NCBI RefSeq assembly: GCF_039888675.1
Contig: NZ_JBDQQR010000004.1
Span: 124,001 to 188,000, forward strand
Reading direction: 5' to 3'
Length of the DNA stretch: 64,000 nt
From: Mesorhizobium sp. CAU 1732
GTDB taxonomy: Bacteria; Pseudomonadota; Alphaproteobacteria; Rhizobiales; Rhizobiaceae
A model generated the notes under the pieces. It did not search any database and was not told where the DNA came from. It saw only the letters and a program-made list of their open reading frames with translations. Below, piece by piece: positions 1-8,360 of this stretch. Position 1 is the first letter of the stretch. Every line of letters begins with the position of its first letter. The position numbers were made by a program, and so were the translations under genes.

Positions 1-43
1 GCACGAAGCGTCCCTTCGTCATATCGCGGAGCAAATCCAACAT
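1..43 (-). CDS. 5' end of an unidentified gene, cut by the window edge
   Basis: An ATG on the minus strand at 41-43 opens a frame that runs off the window start and encodes MLDLLRDMTKGRFV. A purine-rich ribosome binding site (TAAAGGGA) lies about five bases upstream, which is the main reason to believe it. Only 14 residues are visible, so no family can be named. Confidence 0.3.
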   Translation of the reverse strand, partial: MLDLLRDMTKGRFV

Positions 44-630
44 CGTCCCTTTACTCTGACCTACCACTAGCGAACAAAAACGCAACTTATAAGGTCGTCT
101 TCATCAAGCACCTGTTCTGCGACGATGTATGGCGGCCATCATACCAGCACTTCGCGGCAGCATCCTCTTGCGAACGATTTCATGCTCCAGCGGCGAGTTG
201 GCCTAACTTCTCGGGGAACGTGATCTCTCCCGCAGTTACCTTCATACGCTGCTCGCTTGGATTCGAGATGTGAATGTTCTCGGGCCGGATCATCGCCTCG
301 ATGGCAGATGTGCCGTCCAGTAAGGATCGTGGCTCGAACTGCAGACGCGTGTGACTCGGAAGCCCCACGACAGGCTGGCCGCCATTTGGCCCAGCCGCAT
401 GTGGGATTGCTTGTTCGGCATGAGCTCGCGGGCGTGCCAGCGCGGCAGAACCGGCACGCCCGTTCTCATTTCGGACGTTGCGACTGGGGAGGGACGATCA
501 GAACACACTGTGCGTTTCCACGAACGACCCGGTCGCGTCGGTTCTAAGAGTTCAGTTCGTAAAGGGCGGTACAGGACAGTTGTAGAGACCGTCGCGGCGA
601 ATGACCCCCAAACAGATCTCTGTCGGCATC
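44..630. other. gene-poor stretch
   Basis: No intact gene is visible. The only recognisable coding trace is a possible ABC-ATPase C-terminal (TOBE) fragment at 180-368 on the minus strand. Other open frames here lack family resemblance and plausible ribosome binding sites. The right end leads into the hipBA control region. Confidence 0.5.
180..368 (-). pseudogene. possible TOBE-domain remnant of an ABC transporter ATPase
   Basis: The 62-residue frame contains AIEAMIRPENIHIS followed by VTAGEITF. The phrase 'RPENI' after a short hydrophobic run is typical of the C-terminal TOBE domain of MalK/PotA-type importers, where it reads something like VRPEDI. No Walker A, signature or Walker B motif exists nearby, so at most this is a detached tail. 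It could also be a chance resemblance in a high-GC frame. Confidence 0.33.
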
Positions 631-652
631 AATGATCTATTTGAGGATCATT
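631..652. promoter_or_regulatory. hipBA operator candidate O1
   Basis: A perfect 7-base inverted repeat AATGATC / GATCATT is separated by 8 bases. The E. coli HipB operator is also built as two half-sites 8 bases apart. It lies about 75 bp before the hipB start. Autoregulation by HipB is inferred from position and architecture. Confidence 0.5.
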
Positions 653-686
653 TTCTTGCTATATGTCGTAGGTCGTGATATGCATC

Positions 687-712
687 CGGATCAATTCGCT
701 CGAAATGATCCG
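687..712. promoter_or_regulatory. hipBA operator candidate O2
   Basis: This 26-base near-perfect palindrome has arms CGGATCA and TGATCCG and an inner TTCG-CT-CGAA. It shares the GATCA half-site with the palindrome at 631-652. It ends two bases before the ribosome binding site (AAGGG at 714-718) of hipB, where a bound repressor could block transcription. Confidence 0.5.
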
Positions 713-724
713 TAAGGGTATGTT

Positions 725-1045
725 ATGGAGGCGCAGGCAGAAACTCCGCGGATGATTGGCGGCCATTTTCGGCGGGCGCGGTTGGCGGCGCGGCTGACTC
801 AGGAAGAGGTCGCCGATCTGGCAGGCATATCGCGTCCACGCTACCGCGACATCGAAACAGGAGTGGCAGCGGCGCGCGCCACAACATTGGTGAATGTCGC
901 AAGGGCGCTTGGGCTGGAGATGATGTTGATCCCACAGGCCATGGTACCTGCCATCGAGGCACTGTTGCGACCTGAGGCCGAGGACGATCGGCCGGCGTTC
1001 CTTCCGCAACCGGAGAGCGACGATGACAGCCGCTCGCACCGCTGA
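725..1045 (+). CDS. hipB: HipB-like antitoxin, XRE-family HTH
   Basis: This 106-residue protein is the presumed antitoxin and autorepressor of the HipBA module. Residues about 10-70 form an XRE/Cro-type helix-turn-helix (LTQEEVADLAGISRPRYRDIETG, split over the two helices), followed by a short acidic tail, which is normal for HipB proteins. Start ATG has AAGGG seven bases upstream. The 3' end overlaps the hipA start by 23 bp, so the genes are cotranscribed and probably translationally coupled. Two palindromes upstream are likely operators. Family assignment rests on the HTH plus the adjacent HipA. Confidence 0.85.
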   Translation: MEAQAETPRMIGGHFRRARLAARLTQEEVADLAGISRPRYRDIETGVAAARATTLVNVARALGLEMMLIPQAMVPAIEALLRPEAEDDRPAFLPQPESDDDSRSHR

Positions 1046-2264
1046 GACCATTCCATCGCTGGGCGTGTTCCTAAACAGCCTGAAGGTCGGCACGATCGTC
1101 AGGACACCGGGCGACTTCAACGCCTTCAGCTTCGAGCCAGATTATCGCGTGACAGGAGGTTGTCCGATTCTGAGTCTGTCCTTCCGTGCGGCGACGGGTG
1201 GATTGCGCAAGGATCCGCGTCCTGTCGCGGGGGCGTTGCCAGCGTTCTTTGCCAATCTGCTGCCGGAGGATAAGCTGCGCGAGGCGATGGAAAAGCACCA
1301 CGCCGGTCATGTCCGTCCGGGGAATGATTTCGATCTGCTCGCTGCTCTTGGAGCAGATCTACCAGGCGCGGTGCGGGTACTGCCCAGTAACGGCGATCCG
1401 ATTACCACGACGGCTGCGCCCCAAGGCAAGCCAAAAGCGCGCTTCTCGCTGGCAGGCGTTCAGATGAAGCTGTCAGTGATGAAGAACACCGGTAAGGGTG
1501 GCGGGTTGACCCTGCCGCTCGGCGATGACGAAGGCCAATATATTGCCAAGTTCCCTTCCACGGCCTTTCCGGGCGTGTCGGAGAACGAGTTCGCGAACCT
1601 CGCTCTTGCCGAGGCCATCGGCATGGACGTGCCCGAGCGGGAATTGGTAAGCCCGGACCAGTTCGAGGGCATCCCCCAGGAATTCGAGCCCCTGGCCGAA
1701 GGTCTGGTTCTGCTGGTTCGTCGCTTCGACCGCGAAACAGGCGGGCAGCGGATCCATATTGAGGATTTTGCACAGGTGTTCAGCATCTATCCCGCACGCA
1801 AATATGAGGGTGCGGCCTATCACGACATTGCTTCAGTGCTGAACGTGGCGATCTCACCAATTGCGGCTCTTGAATTCGTCCGGCGGCTGACCCTGTCTGT
1901 GGTCATGGGCAACGGCGACATGCACCTCAAAAACTGGTCGCTGATCTACCCAGGGGAGGGGAAGACGCCCGCCCTTGCGCCGATCTATGACGTGCTATCG
2001 ACCGTCCCCTACATTCCTGCCGATGGTCTGGCGCTGTCGTTGGGTGGCGAACGGTCGTTCAAGGCGCTGACAGCCGCACGATGGAGGGCATTCGCCAGCC
2101 GGGCGCGGCTTCCCGAGCCGGCAGTTCTGAAAGCCGTCGCCGAGACGGTGAAGCGCATTGATGCCCATTGGTGGACTCTGCCCGAACGGGAGGTCGTGCC
2201 GCTCACCGTGCTGGAGCGGATCGACGCTCATGTGAAGGCCATGATGCCGATCCTGATAGCTTGA
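1023..2264 (+). CDS. hipA: HipA-family serine/threonine kinase toxin
   Basis: The 413-residue protein has full family length. The N-terminal HipA subdomain covers roughly residues 10-120. The kinase part includes SLAGVQMKLSV (142-152), the ATP-contacting Lys in YIAKFPS (about 176), the catalytic loop GNGDMHLKN (296-304, the family N-x-D-x-H-x-x-N) and the metal-binding PIYDVLS (320-326). All expected residues are present, so it looks active. Known HipA proteins phosphorylate aminoacyl-tRNA synthetases and halt translation; the target here is not predictable. GGAGAG lies seven bases before the ATG. Confidence 0.9.
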   Translation: MTAARTAETIPSLGVFLNSLKVGTIVRTPGDFNAFSFEPDYRVTGGCPILSLSFRAATGGLRKDPRPVAGALPAFFANLLPEDKLREAMEKHHAGHVRPGNDFDLLAALGADLPGAVRVLPSNGDPITTTAAPQGKPKARFSLAGVQMKLSVMKNTGKGGGLTLPLGDDEGQYIAKFPSTAFPGVSENEFANLALAEAIGMDVPERELVSPDQFEGIPQEFEPLAEGLVLLVRRFDRETGGQRIHIEDFAQVFSIYPARKYEGAAYHDIASVLNVAISPIAALEFVRRLTLSVVMGNGDMHLKNWSLIYPGEGKTPALAPIYDVLSTVPYIPADGLALSLGGERSFKALTAARWRAFASRARLPEPAVLKAVAETVKRIDAHWWTLPEREVVPLTVLERIDAHVKAMMPILIA

Positions 2265-2550
2265 CGGATTTAAGGCCTCGGTGGACATGGCGGCTTTCTT
2301 GCCGCGGCTAATGTTTTTGGGTGGTCGAGAAAGCTGACAATTCGTCATCTCACTACGACGGAGCAGCGGTCGTACCAACCCCCCTGAAAATGCTGAACTT
2401 CCGGACTGTAGGGGCTATGCGTGAGTCCGAATTCCCGAAGGGTACCGCGCAGAGATAGTTCCAAGTGCCGGATTTTGCGCCATTATTCGGAAATATGGGA
2501 GACGGTAGTGCCGCGCGTCGGGAGCGGTTTTTCGTGCCCGACCGTGATAA

Positions 2551-2793
2551 TCACGCCCGATCACCCATGTGTTCAGTGAGTTGTTTGGACGCACTGCACT
2601 GCACCCTATTCTTTTCGTCCCATGCATCAAGCTCGTCCACTGGATAGAGCACCGCTTTGCCGACTTTGACGAACGACGGACCAAGACGCATGGCGCGCCA
2701 ATTTCGAAGCGTCCCAGCCGAAATACCGCCGCGGTAGCGTTCAACCACTTCGTCAGTCGTAAGATATTTGCTGTCTGCCACTACCGCCTCCAT
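2551..2793 (-). CDS. AlpA/excisionase-type helix-turn-helix protein
   Basis: This 80-residue protein reads YLTTDEVVERY..GTLRNWRAMRLGPSFVKVGKAVLYPVDELDAW, the winged-helix 'helix_turn_helix, DNA-binding domain, excisionase family' pattern. Such proteins act as excisionases or transcription factors of integrative elements and prophages. No integrase is visible beside it, so it may be a leftover of a mobile element or an independent regulator. It is convergent with hipA. Confidence 0.7.
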   Translation of the reverse strand: MEAVVADSKYLTTDEVVERYRGGISAGTLRNWRAMRLGPSFVKVGKAVLYPVDELDAWDEKNRVQCSASKQLTEHMGDRA

Positions 2794-3158
2794 CCGCCGC
2801 GACGGCTAAGGCCGTTACGCCGCGTCTTGCGTTGATCATGCGGTAGTCTGTCGAGGTTCGCTCCGGGGCTTTGTTTCACGCGCCCGAGCCTGGTACCTCA
2901 CGCTTCCGCATGGACATACATGCAGCGCAATTCGGCGCGACGAAAGATGTCAGAGGCAGGTGTCGCAAAAACGGATACCGTAGAGGCCACTTGGGCGGGG
3001 TTGACTGCGCCGCCTTTCGACGACGGTGCTAGGTGCCGGACAGGTGCTACGCCACGACGGTATCACCATCGATCGCGGTTGACCGCTTCAATTTGTGATC
3101 TCAGTTCGCTCGGCTATTCCTTTAACGACGCACCCAGCCCACCTCCAACAGATGGCGT
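2794..3158. other. intergenic region, no gene seen
   Basis: About 365 bases separate the AlpA-type gene from the promoter of the ABC operon. Both strands were read. Open frames here are short, without ribosome binding sites or family resemblance. It is divergent control DNA plus possibly decayed sequence. Confidence 0.5.
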
Positions 3159-3187
3159 TTGACAAACAGCAGGGTCCCTTATATCCA
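3159..3187 (+). promoter_or_regulatory. sigma70-type promoter of the ABC importer operon
   Basis: A consensus -35 box TTGACA lies at 3159-3164. A -10-like TATATC follows at 3180-3185 (15-base spacer) or TATCCA at 3182-3187 (17-base spacer). The ribosome binding site and ATG of the binding-protein gene follow within 30 bases. The -35 match is strong, the -10 weaker. Confidence 0.5.
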
Positions 3188-3215
3188 TGTTCCTGATATT
3201 AGGGGAGGAGAACCC

Positions 3216-4154
3216 ATGTCTTACATGCTTCGTGGACTTCTTGTCGGTGCAGGCGTCGCCTTTGGCGCCGCCTCCGCATATGCCGATCCGATCCGGATCA
3301 ACTTTGTTCCGACGACGGATGGGCTAACGCTCTATGTCGCCGCTGACCAGGGAATGTTCGAGGAGCGCGGGCTTGAGGTCGAACTGGCGCCGGCACCCAA
3401 TCCCAGCGTCATGATCAGTGCGCTTGCCGCCGGATCCTCCGACATCGGTCACACGGTGGTCATCCCTGTGCTTGCTGCTTCGCAGGCAGGCATTGAACTT
3501 TCCATCGTGGCCGGCGCTTCCGGCTTTCCGAGTGTCAGTCCGCCGACTGTTGGCGTGATCGCGAAAGAAGGCAGCGACATCCAGTCGCCCAGGGACCTTG
3601 AAGGCAAGCCCATCGGTGTCGTTGGTCTGGAATCGTATCATCAGGTCATGGTTCAGCGTTGGATGGAAGAGAACGGTGCCGACTATTCATCTGTCCGCTT
3701 CGTCGAAATGGCCTTCCCGCAGATGCAGAACCTGCTGAACAGCGGCAATGTCGATGCCGTGGTGGCAGTTGATCCCTTCTACTCGCGCATGATCAACGAA
3801 GGCATCGGCTACACTTTCGGTGACTTTGTGGAGACCATGCCAGATGGTGTTCCGATCGTCGCCTTCGTCTCGCTGCGCGAGTGGGCGGAAGCCAACCCCG
3901 ACAAGGTAACCGCCTTCCGCGAGGCGCTGAGCGAGGCGAACGAATTCATCCAGGCGAACGAGGACGAAGCACGGCGCAGCCTGGCCAAGTGGACCAACCT
4001 TCCCGAGCCTGTCGTGGCGACAGCGCGGTGGGGCAGTTATTATGCAGAGATTACCGAAGAAGGCGTCGGCTACTGGGTTGATCTGATGCGCGATCAGGGT
4101 TTGATCGGCGGCAGCATCGAGGCCGCGGACCTGATCCCTTCGGTGTTCCAGTAA
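3216..4154 (+). CDS. ABC importer periplasmic binding protein, NMT1/SsuA/NrtA type
   Basis: The 312-residue protein starts at ATG 3216, chosen because AGGGGAGGAG lies five bases upstream and a signal peptide (MSYMLRGLLVGAGVAFGAASAYA) begins exactly there. The mature part (IRINFVPTTDGLTLYVAADQGMFEERGLEVEL, read in pieces) is typical of the NMT1/THI5-like family, which binds sulfonates, nitrate, taurine or pyrimidine precursors. It delivers substrate to the permeases and ATPase encoded at 5701-7984. The ligand is unknown; the amidase in the operon suggests an amide or other nitrogen compound (inference). Confidence 0.85.
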   Translation: MSYMLRGLLVGAGVAFGAASAYADPIRINFVPTTDGLTLYVAADQGMFEERGLEVELAPAPNPSVMISALAAGSSDIGHTVVIPVLAASQAGIELSIVAGASGFPSVSPPTVGVIAKEGSDIQSPRDLEGKPIGVVGLESYHQVMVQRWMEENGADYSSVRFVEMAFPQMQNLLNSGNVDAVVAVDPFYSRMINEGIGYTFGDFVETMPDGVPIVAFVSLREWAEANPDKVTAFREALSEANEFIQANEDEARRSLAKWTNLPEPVVATARWGSYYAEITEEGVGYWVDLMRDQGLIGGSIEAADLIPSVFQ

Positions 4155-4222
4155 AGCATCCAGCATCTCTGCGGCCGGCAGTCCGGTCCGCACACAGAAC
4201 TCGCGCACAAGCTGAAGAAGCC

Positions 4223-5704
4223 ATGAATCTCTACAGTTCGGCAAGTGAGCTGGCCCGTGCCGTACGCGCTCGCAAAATTGGCGCCCAGGAATTGCTTGAT
4301 GCCTATCTTGTGCGTGTCGACAAGTTGAACCCTGAGCTGAATGCCATCGTGGTGCGCGTTGATGACGAGGCGCGCAAAGCGGCACGTGATGCCGAGAAGG
4401 CGGTCGCATCGGGCGATGCGCTGGGTCCCTTTCACGGCGTCCCGATGACCGTGAAGGAATCATTCAGTCTCGCTGGCACGCCCACGACCTATGGTTTGCC
4501 GCCCTTCAGGGACAACATTGCAGGTGAGGATGCCCTCGCGGTGAGGCGCCTGAAGACGGCCGGTGCCATTGTTTTCGGCAAAACCAACGTTCCGCCTGCG
4601 CTTGCCGACGCGCAAAGCGCAAACCCGATCTACGGGCGCACCAACAATCCCTGGGCGCTCGACAGGACGCCGGGGGGCTCGTCAGGCGGCTCGGCTGCCG
4701 CCCTTGCAGCGGGACTAACGGCGCTCGAACTCGGGAGCGATATCGCATCATCGCTGCGCAACCCGGCACATTATTGCGGTGTCTACGCCCACAAGCCGAC
4801 CTACGGCCTCTGCTCGTCGGAAGGTCACTGGCTGCGTAGACGTCACGCGCTAGGTGACATCTCGGTTATCGGCCCAATGGCTCGGAGCGCCGAAGATCTG
4901 GAGACGGCTTTCGCCGTCATTGCCGATCACAGCCAAGGGCCGTCCGGGGCAACGATCCGGCCGCATGAAGTATCGATGGCATCTTTGCGTGGGCTGAAGG
5001 TCGCGGTTGTAACGAACGATGACTACGCGCCGGTCGATCGCTGCATTGAAAACGAGATATCGAAGCTTGCAGCTTTCCTTTGCGAGGAAGGCGCCGAGGT
5101 GGCGATCGACGCGCGGCCAGACCTCGAGAGCCAACGCGTTCACCTTGTCTACGAACTTCTGATGCGCGCGGCTATCTCGCAGGAAATCTCGGATGAGGAG
5201 GTCGCTGCCTTCGAAGCGGAGAAGCTCGACGACACACGGCCCACGAGCCAGCTTCGCTCGATATTCCTCGACGGCGTCAGCATGAGCCATCGCGCTTGGC
5301 TCAGGCTAAACGAAGAGCGCCAAGCCATGTACCACAAATGGCATGAATTCTTCACCGGATACGACGTGCTCCTGTCTCCCGTGCTCGCCACTCCCGCTTT
5401 CCCCCATGACGATCGGATCCCCGCCTGGCGCACTTTGACGGTGAACGGCGTGGAGACTGAGTTCGGGCGCCAGCTCTTTTGGGCTGGCTACACCGGCGCC
5501 TTCTACCTGCCGAGCACCGCTGTACCCATCGGGCTTTCCGATGGTGGCCTGCCGATCGGCATCCAGATCGTTGGTGATCGGCTCGATGATCTCAAATGCC
5601 TGCGGTTTGCCAGACTGCTGGAAGAGCGCTATCGCGCCTTCCAGTCGCCTCCCGGTTATCCACCGGAGTTGGCGACATTCAATCGGGAAGGGGCGAAGGG
5701 TTGA
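4223..5704 (+). CDS. amidase signature family hydrolase
   Basis: The 493-residue protein has the amidase-signature Ser-cisSer-Lys triad: Lys in MTVKESF, the first Ser in TPGGSSGGS and the nucleophile Ser in GSDIASSLRNPA. In most relatives the last motif reads GSDIGGSIR, so the two residues before the nucleophile differ (AS for GG). Such enzymes hydrolyse amides to acid and ammonia. The absence of a signal peptide indicates a cytoplasmic location. It sits 68 bp after the binding protein gene and its stop overlaps the ATPase start. I infer that it cleaves the imported substrate. Indoleacetamide-type and GatA-like members are alternatives within the superfamily. Confidence 0.85.
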   Translation: MNLYSSASELARAVRARKIGAQELLDAYLVRVDKLNPELNAIVVRVDDEARKAARDAEKAVASGDALGPFHGVPMTVKESFSLAGTPTTYGLPPFRDNIAGEDALAVRRLKTAGAIVFGKTNVPPALADAQSANPIYGRTNNPWALDRTPGGSSGGSAAALAAGLTALELGSDIASSLRNPAHYCGVYAHKPTYGLCSSEGHWLRRRHALGDISVIGPMARSAEDLETAFAVIADHSQGPSGATIRPHEVSMASLRGLKVAVVTNDDYAPVDRCIENEISKLAAFLCEEGAEVAIDARPDLESQRVHLVYELLMRAAISQEISDEEVAAFEAEKLDDTRPTSQLRSIFLDGVSMSHRAWLRLNEERQAMYHKWHEFFTGYDVLLSPVLATPAFPHDDRIPAWRTLTVNGVETEFGRQLFWAGYTGAFYLPSTAVPIGLSDGGLPIGIQIVGDRLDDLKCLRFARLLEERYRAFQSPPGYPPELATFNREGAKG

Positions 5705-6474
5705 ACGCGTTGCTGAGCTTTGAAGAGTCGGGCGTGACGTTCGGGGCAAAGCAAGTCCTGTCCGGCATCGACCTCGAGATCGCCGAAGGCGAATTTGTCT
5801 GTGTTGTGGGCGCTTCGGGTTGCGGCAAGACCACCATGCTTCGCCTCTTCGCCGGTCTTCTCGCGCCGACGCGGGGCAGGGTGTGCTATGATGGCAAGCC
5901 GTTGCTCGGGCCACGCCCTGAGATCGCGATCGTCTTTCAGGACTACGGCAAGGCGCTTCTGCCGTGGCGAACCGTATATGGAAATGTCGAGCTTGTGCTC
6001 GAGACTGCCGCCACGCCGCGCCGCGAGCGTCCGGCCATGATAGCGCATCTTCTGGATCTCATGGGTCTTTCTGACGACGGGGACAAGTTCCCCTCAGAGC
6101 TATCCGGTGGCATGCAGCAGCGGGTCCAGATAGCGCGTAGTCTGGCTCAAAAGCCGCAGGTGCTGTTGATGGACGAACCGTTCGGCGCGCTGGATGCGAT
6201 GACCCGGCAAGGTCTCCAGGATGAACTGCAGCGCCTGATGATGAAGCAGCGCATGACCGTGTTCTTCGTCACGCACGACCTGGAGGAGGCGATCTATTTG
6301 GCCGACCGCGTCATCGCGTTACGTCGCAATCCCGGCCGGATAGGCAAGGTATTCGACATCAAGATCGCCCGTCCACGCGATCAGGTGGCGACCCTCGAGG
6401 ATCCGGAATTCCTGCGAATCCGCCGCGAACTCTACGATTTCATCAAGGACGCTGAGCTCGAGCCGTCAGCATGA
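5701..6474 (+). CDS. ABC importer ATPase, SsuB/TauB/NrtD type
   Basis: I place the start at TTG 5701, which overlaps the amidase stop and follows a GGGAAGGGG Shine-Dalgarno; longer in-frame versions would be buried in the amidase gene. The 257-residue product carries Walker A GASGCGKTT, Q-loop FQDYGKALLPW, signature LSGGMQQR, Walker B VLLMDEP with D-loop GALD, and H-loop FVTHD. It powers the two permeases encoded immediately downstream. Rare TTG initiation and the overlap point to translational coupling. Confidence 0.9.
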   Translation: MNALLSFEESGVTFGAKQVLSGIDLEIAEGEFVCVVGASGCGKTTMLRLFAGLLAPTRGRVCYDGKPLLGPRPEIAIVFQDYGKALLPWRTVYGNVELVLETAATPRRERPAMIAHLLDLMGLSDDGDKFPSELSGGMQQRVQIARSLAQKPQVLLMDEPFGALDAMTRQGLQDELQRLMMKQRMTVFFVTHDLEEAIYLADRVIALRRNPGRIGKVFDIKIARPRDQVATLEDPEFLRIRRELYDFIKDAELEPSA

Positions 6475-7226
6475 ACTGGCGTGGCGCTATCTTACCCGTC
6501 AGCCTCATCGCGGCGGCTCAGCTCACGGCCTGGACCCGGGGGGTGGAGAGCGATGCCTTGGCGAGTCCGGGGCAGATATCGCTGGCGGCGCTGAGAGCCC
6601 TCGCCGACGGCTCACTTCTCACGGCCACGATTGAGACGCTGGCAGCGGCTCTGGCCGGGCTGGCGCTTGGCGGAGGGATCGGCGTGCTTTTCGGTATCTT
6701 CCTCGGATTGTGGCCATTGCTCAACCGTTTGATGGTCGTGTCGATCGAACTGGTGAGACCGGTACCCTCCGTTGCGATTATTCCGCTTTTCATGCTCGTC
6801 TTCGGCCTCGGTTTCCGTCTCGAGATCGCCGTCGTTGCTTTCAGCGTCCTTTGGACGGTGCTCGTCTTGACCCGCAGCGCAGTCGCCAATATCGAGCCGC
6901 GGCTGATCGAAGTTGCGTGCGTGTTGGGATTGAGCCCCATCCAGACGATTTGGAAGATTGTGCTGCCCTCTGCGCTTCCCCGCATCTTCGTGGCGCTGCG
7001 GCTGGCGGCAACGGTATCGCTGATCGTGGCGGTTACAGTCGAGGTGGCGGTCAACCCGCTAGGGCTCGGCTACGGAATGCAGATCGCCCAGCAAGCGCTA
7101 AGACCCGAGATCATGTTTGCCTATCTGATCTGGCTCATTCTCGTCGGCTGGACGTTCAACTTCGTGCTGCTGCGCCTTGAAGGCGGCGTCCTTCGCCGCC
7201 TCAATTACACGAGGAACACAAGATGA
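6471..7226 (+). CDS. ABC importer permease, BPD_transp_1 family (first)
   Basis: The 251-residue inner-membrane protein has about six hydrophobic segments and an EAA-type coupling loop near residues 145-165 (IEVACVLGLSPIQTIWKIVLP), which contacts the ATPase. Its ATG overlaps the ATPase stop (ATGA), and its own stop overlaps the next permease start. It resembles SsuC/TauC/NrtB. The presence of two different permease genes implies a heterodimeric channel. Confidence 0.88.
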   Translation: MNWRGAILPVSLIAAAQLTAWTRGVESDALASPGQISLAALRALADGSLLTATIETLAAALAGLALGGGIGVLFGIFLGLWPLLNRLMVVSIELVRPVPSVAIIPLFMLVFGLGFRLEIAVVAFSVLWTVLVLTRSAVANIEPRLIEVACVLGLSPIQTIWKIVLPSALPRIFVALRLAATVSLIVAVTVEVAVNPLGLGYGMQIAQQALRPEIMFAYLIWLILVGWTFNFVLLRLEGGVLRRLNYTRNTR

Positions 7227-7984
7227 ACCGGCGCGATTTGTCTCTCGGGCTGGGGAGTATCGCCGTTACGGCAATTCTTGTCGTGATATGGCATCTCGTC
7301 GCAGCGAACCGTCTCGTTGCCCCCGTTTTTTTGCCCGCGCCGGGAGCCGCGTTCGATGCGCTGATGCGGGGCTTTGAAACCGGCCGGTTGTCCTCGTCAA
7401 CTTACTCGACTATTGAGCGGATTTTTCTCGGCTGGCTGCTCGCTTCTGTCCTCGGCATCGCGCTGGGCGCCTGGATAGGGTTGTCCAGCTTTGCCAGAAC
7501 CTATGTGACGCCCACTCTGGAACTCCTGCGCCCGCTTCCTGCCTCGGCGGCAATTCCCGTTGCGATCACCTTTTTCGGCCTCTCTGATACGATGGTGCTG
7601 GTCTCCGTCGGCTTCGGCGCGTTGTGGCCGATGCTACTTGGGACGGCCTACGGAGTGGCTGCGGTCGATGTCAGACTGGTCGAGGTCAGCCGCGTGATGA
7701 GGCTTAGCAGATGGCACTATCTGCGCATGATCGCGCTGCCGAACGCAATGCCTGACATATTAGCGGGCATGCGCGTTGGTCTCGTCGTTGCGCTGATCAT
7801 CACCGTCGTGGGCGAGATGCTGACGAGCCGGCCCGGGCTAGGACAGTTCGTGATGCTGGCCGCGCGCAGCTTTCGCTCCGCCGACCTTTATGCCGGGATC
7901 ATCCTGCTCGGGTTGATCGGTCTGGTTTCAGCACTGGCGCTGGCGCAGCTTGAGGCCAGGCTGCTGCGCTGGCGGGGTCGATAA
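7223..7984 (+). CDS. ABC importer permease, BPD_transp_1 family (second)
   Basis: The 253-residue membrane protein has the same fold as its neighbour, with EAA loop VEVSRVMRLSRWHYLRMIALP near residues 152-172 and a final membrane segment GIILLGLIGLVSALAL. It starts within the stop of the previous permease (ATGA overlap) and ends the operon. Together with the product of 6471-7226 it should form the transmembrane channel. Confidence 0.88.
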   Translation: MNRRDLSLGLGSIAVTAILVVIWHLVAANRLVAPVFLPAPGAAFDALMRGFETGRLSSSTYSTIERIFLGWLLASVLGIALGAWIGLSSFARTYVTPTLELLRPLPASAAIPVAITFFGLSDTMVLVSVGFGALWPMLLGTAYGVAAVDVRLVEVSRVMRLSRWHYLRMIALPNAMPDILAGMRVGLVVALIITVVGEMLTSRPGLGQFVMLAARSFRSADLYAGIILLGLIGLVSALALAQLEARLLRWRGR

Positions 7985-8360
7985 AGTCTGCATCGCGAGT
8001 CGACTTACCGCGTAGCAGAAGTAGTGCGCCGCGATCTCGTGTGGTGAGGGCGGACTCGTCAGAACTGGAATGAGCGAGATCTCCGCCTTTGTGCAAGGGC
8101 AGCATATTTATCTTATGCGTATACACGCAAAAGTAGCAAATGCCGCAAGACCCAGCATTTGGAATGCCGGATGCCAACGTGCCCGGAGGTTTGGAAATAC
8201 GTGGCTCAGTCGCCGTCAAAGCCGGAGAGGGACTGAGCTTTGGCGATGTTCGAAAAAGGACCCAAGGGCTCGCGTTTCCTACCATCGCCTGAATACCGGC
8301 CGCTCATCGTCATGCACCTAGCAAAGGTCCGCGAGGGATCGTCCGGCCTTGGCGATATGG
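7985..8360. other. intergenic region with a possible short decayed coding trace
   Basis: No intact gene is visible. A plus-strand frame at about 8164-8292 (MPDANVPGGLEIRGS then VKAGEGLSFGDV) has coding-like third-position GC and vaguely recalls the SAF-type tail of some oxidoreductases, but I cannot assign it. This stretch begins a run of gene fragments that continues to about 10860. Confidence 0.4.

Noticed and set aside
2920..3162. 80-codon plus-strand frame before the ABC operon
   Set aside because: No ribosome binding site, no family match, ends on the -35 box of a probable promoter.
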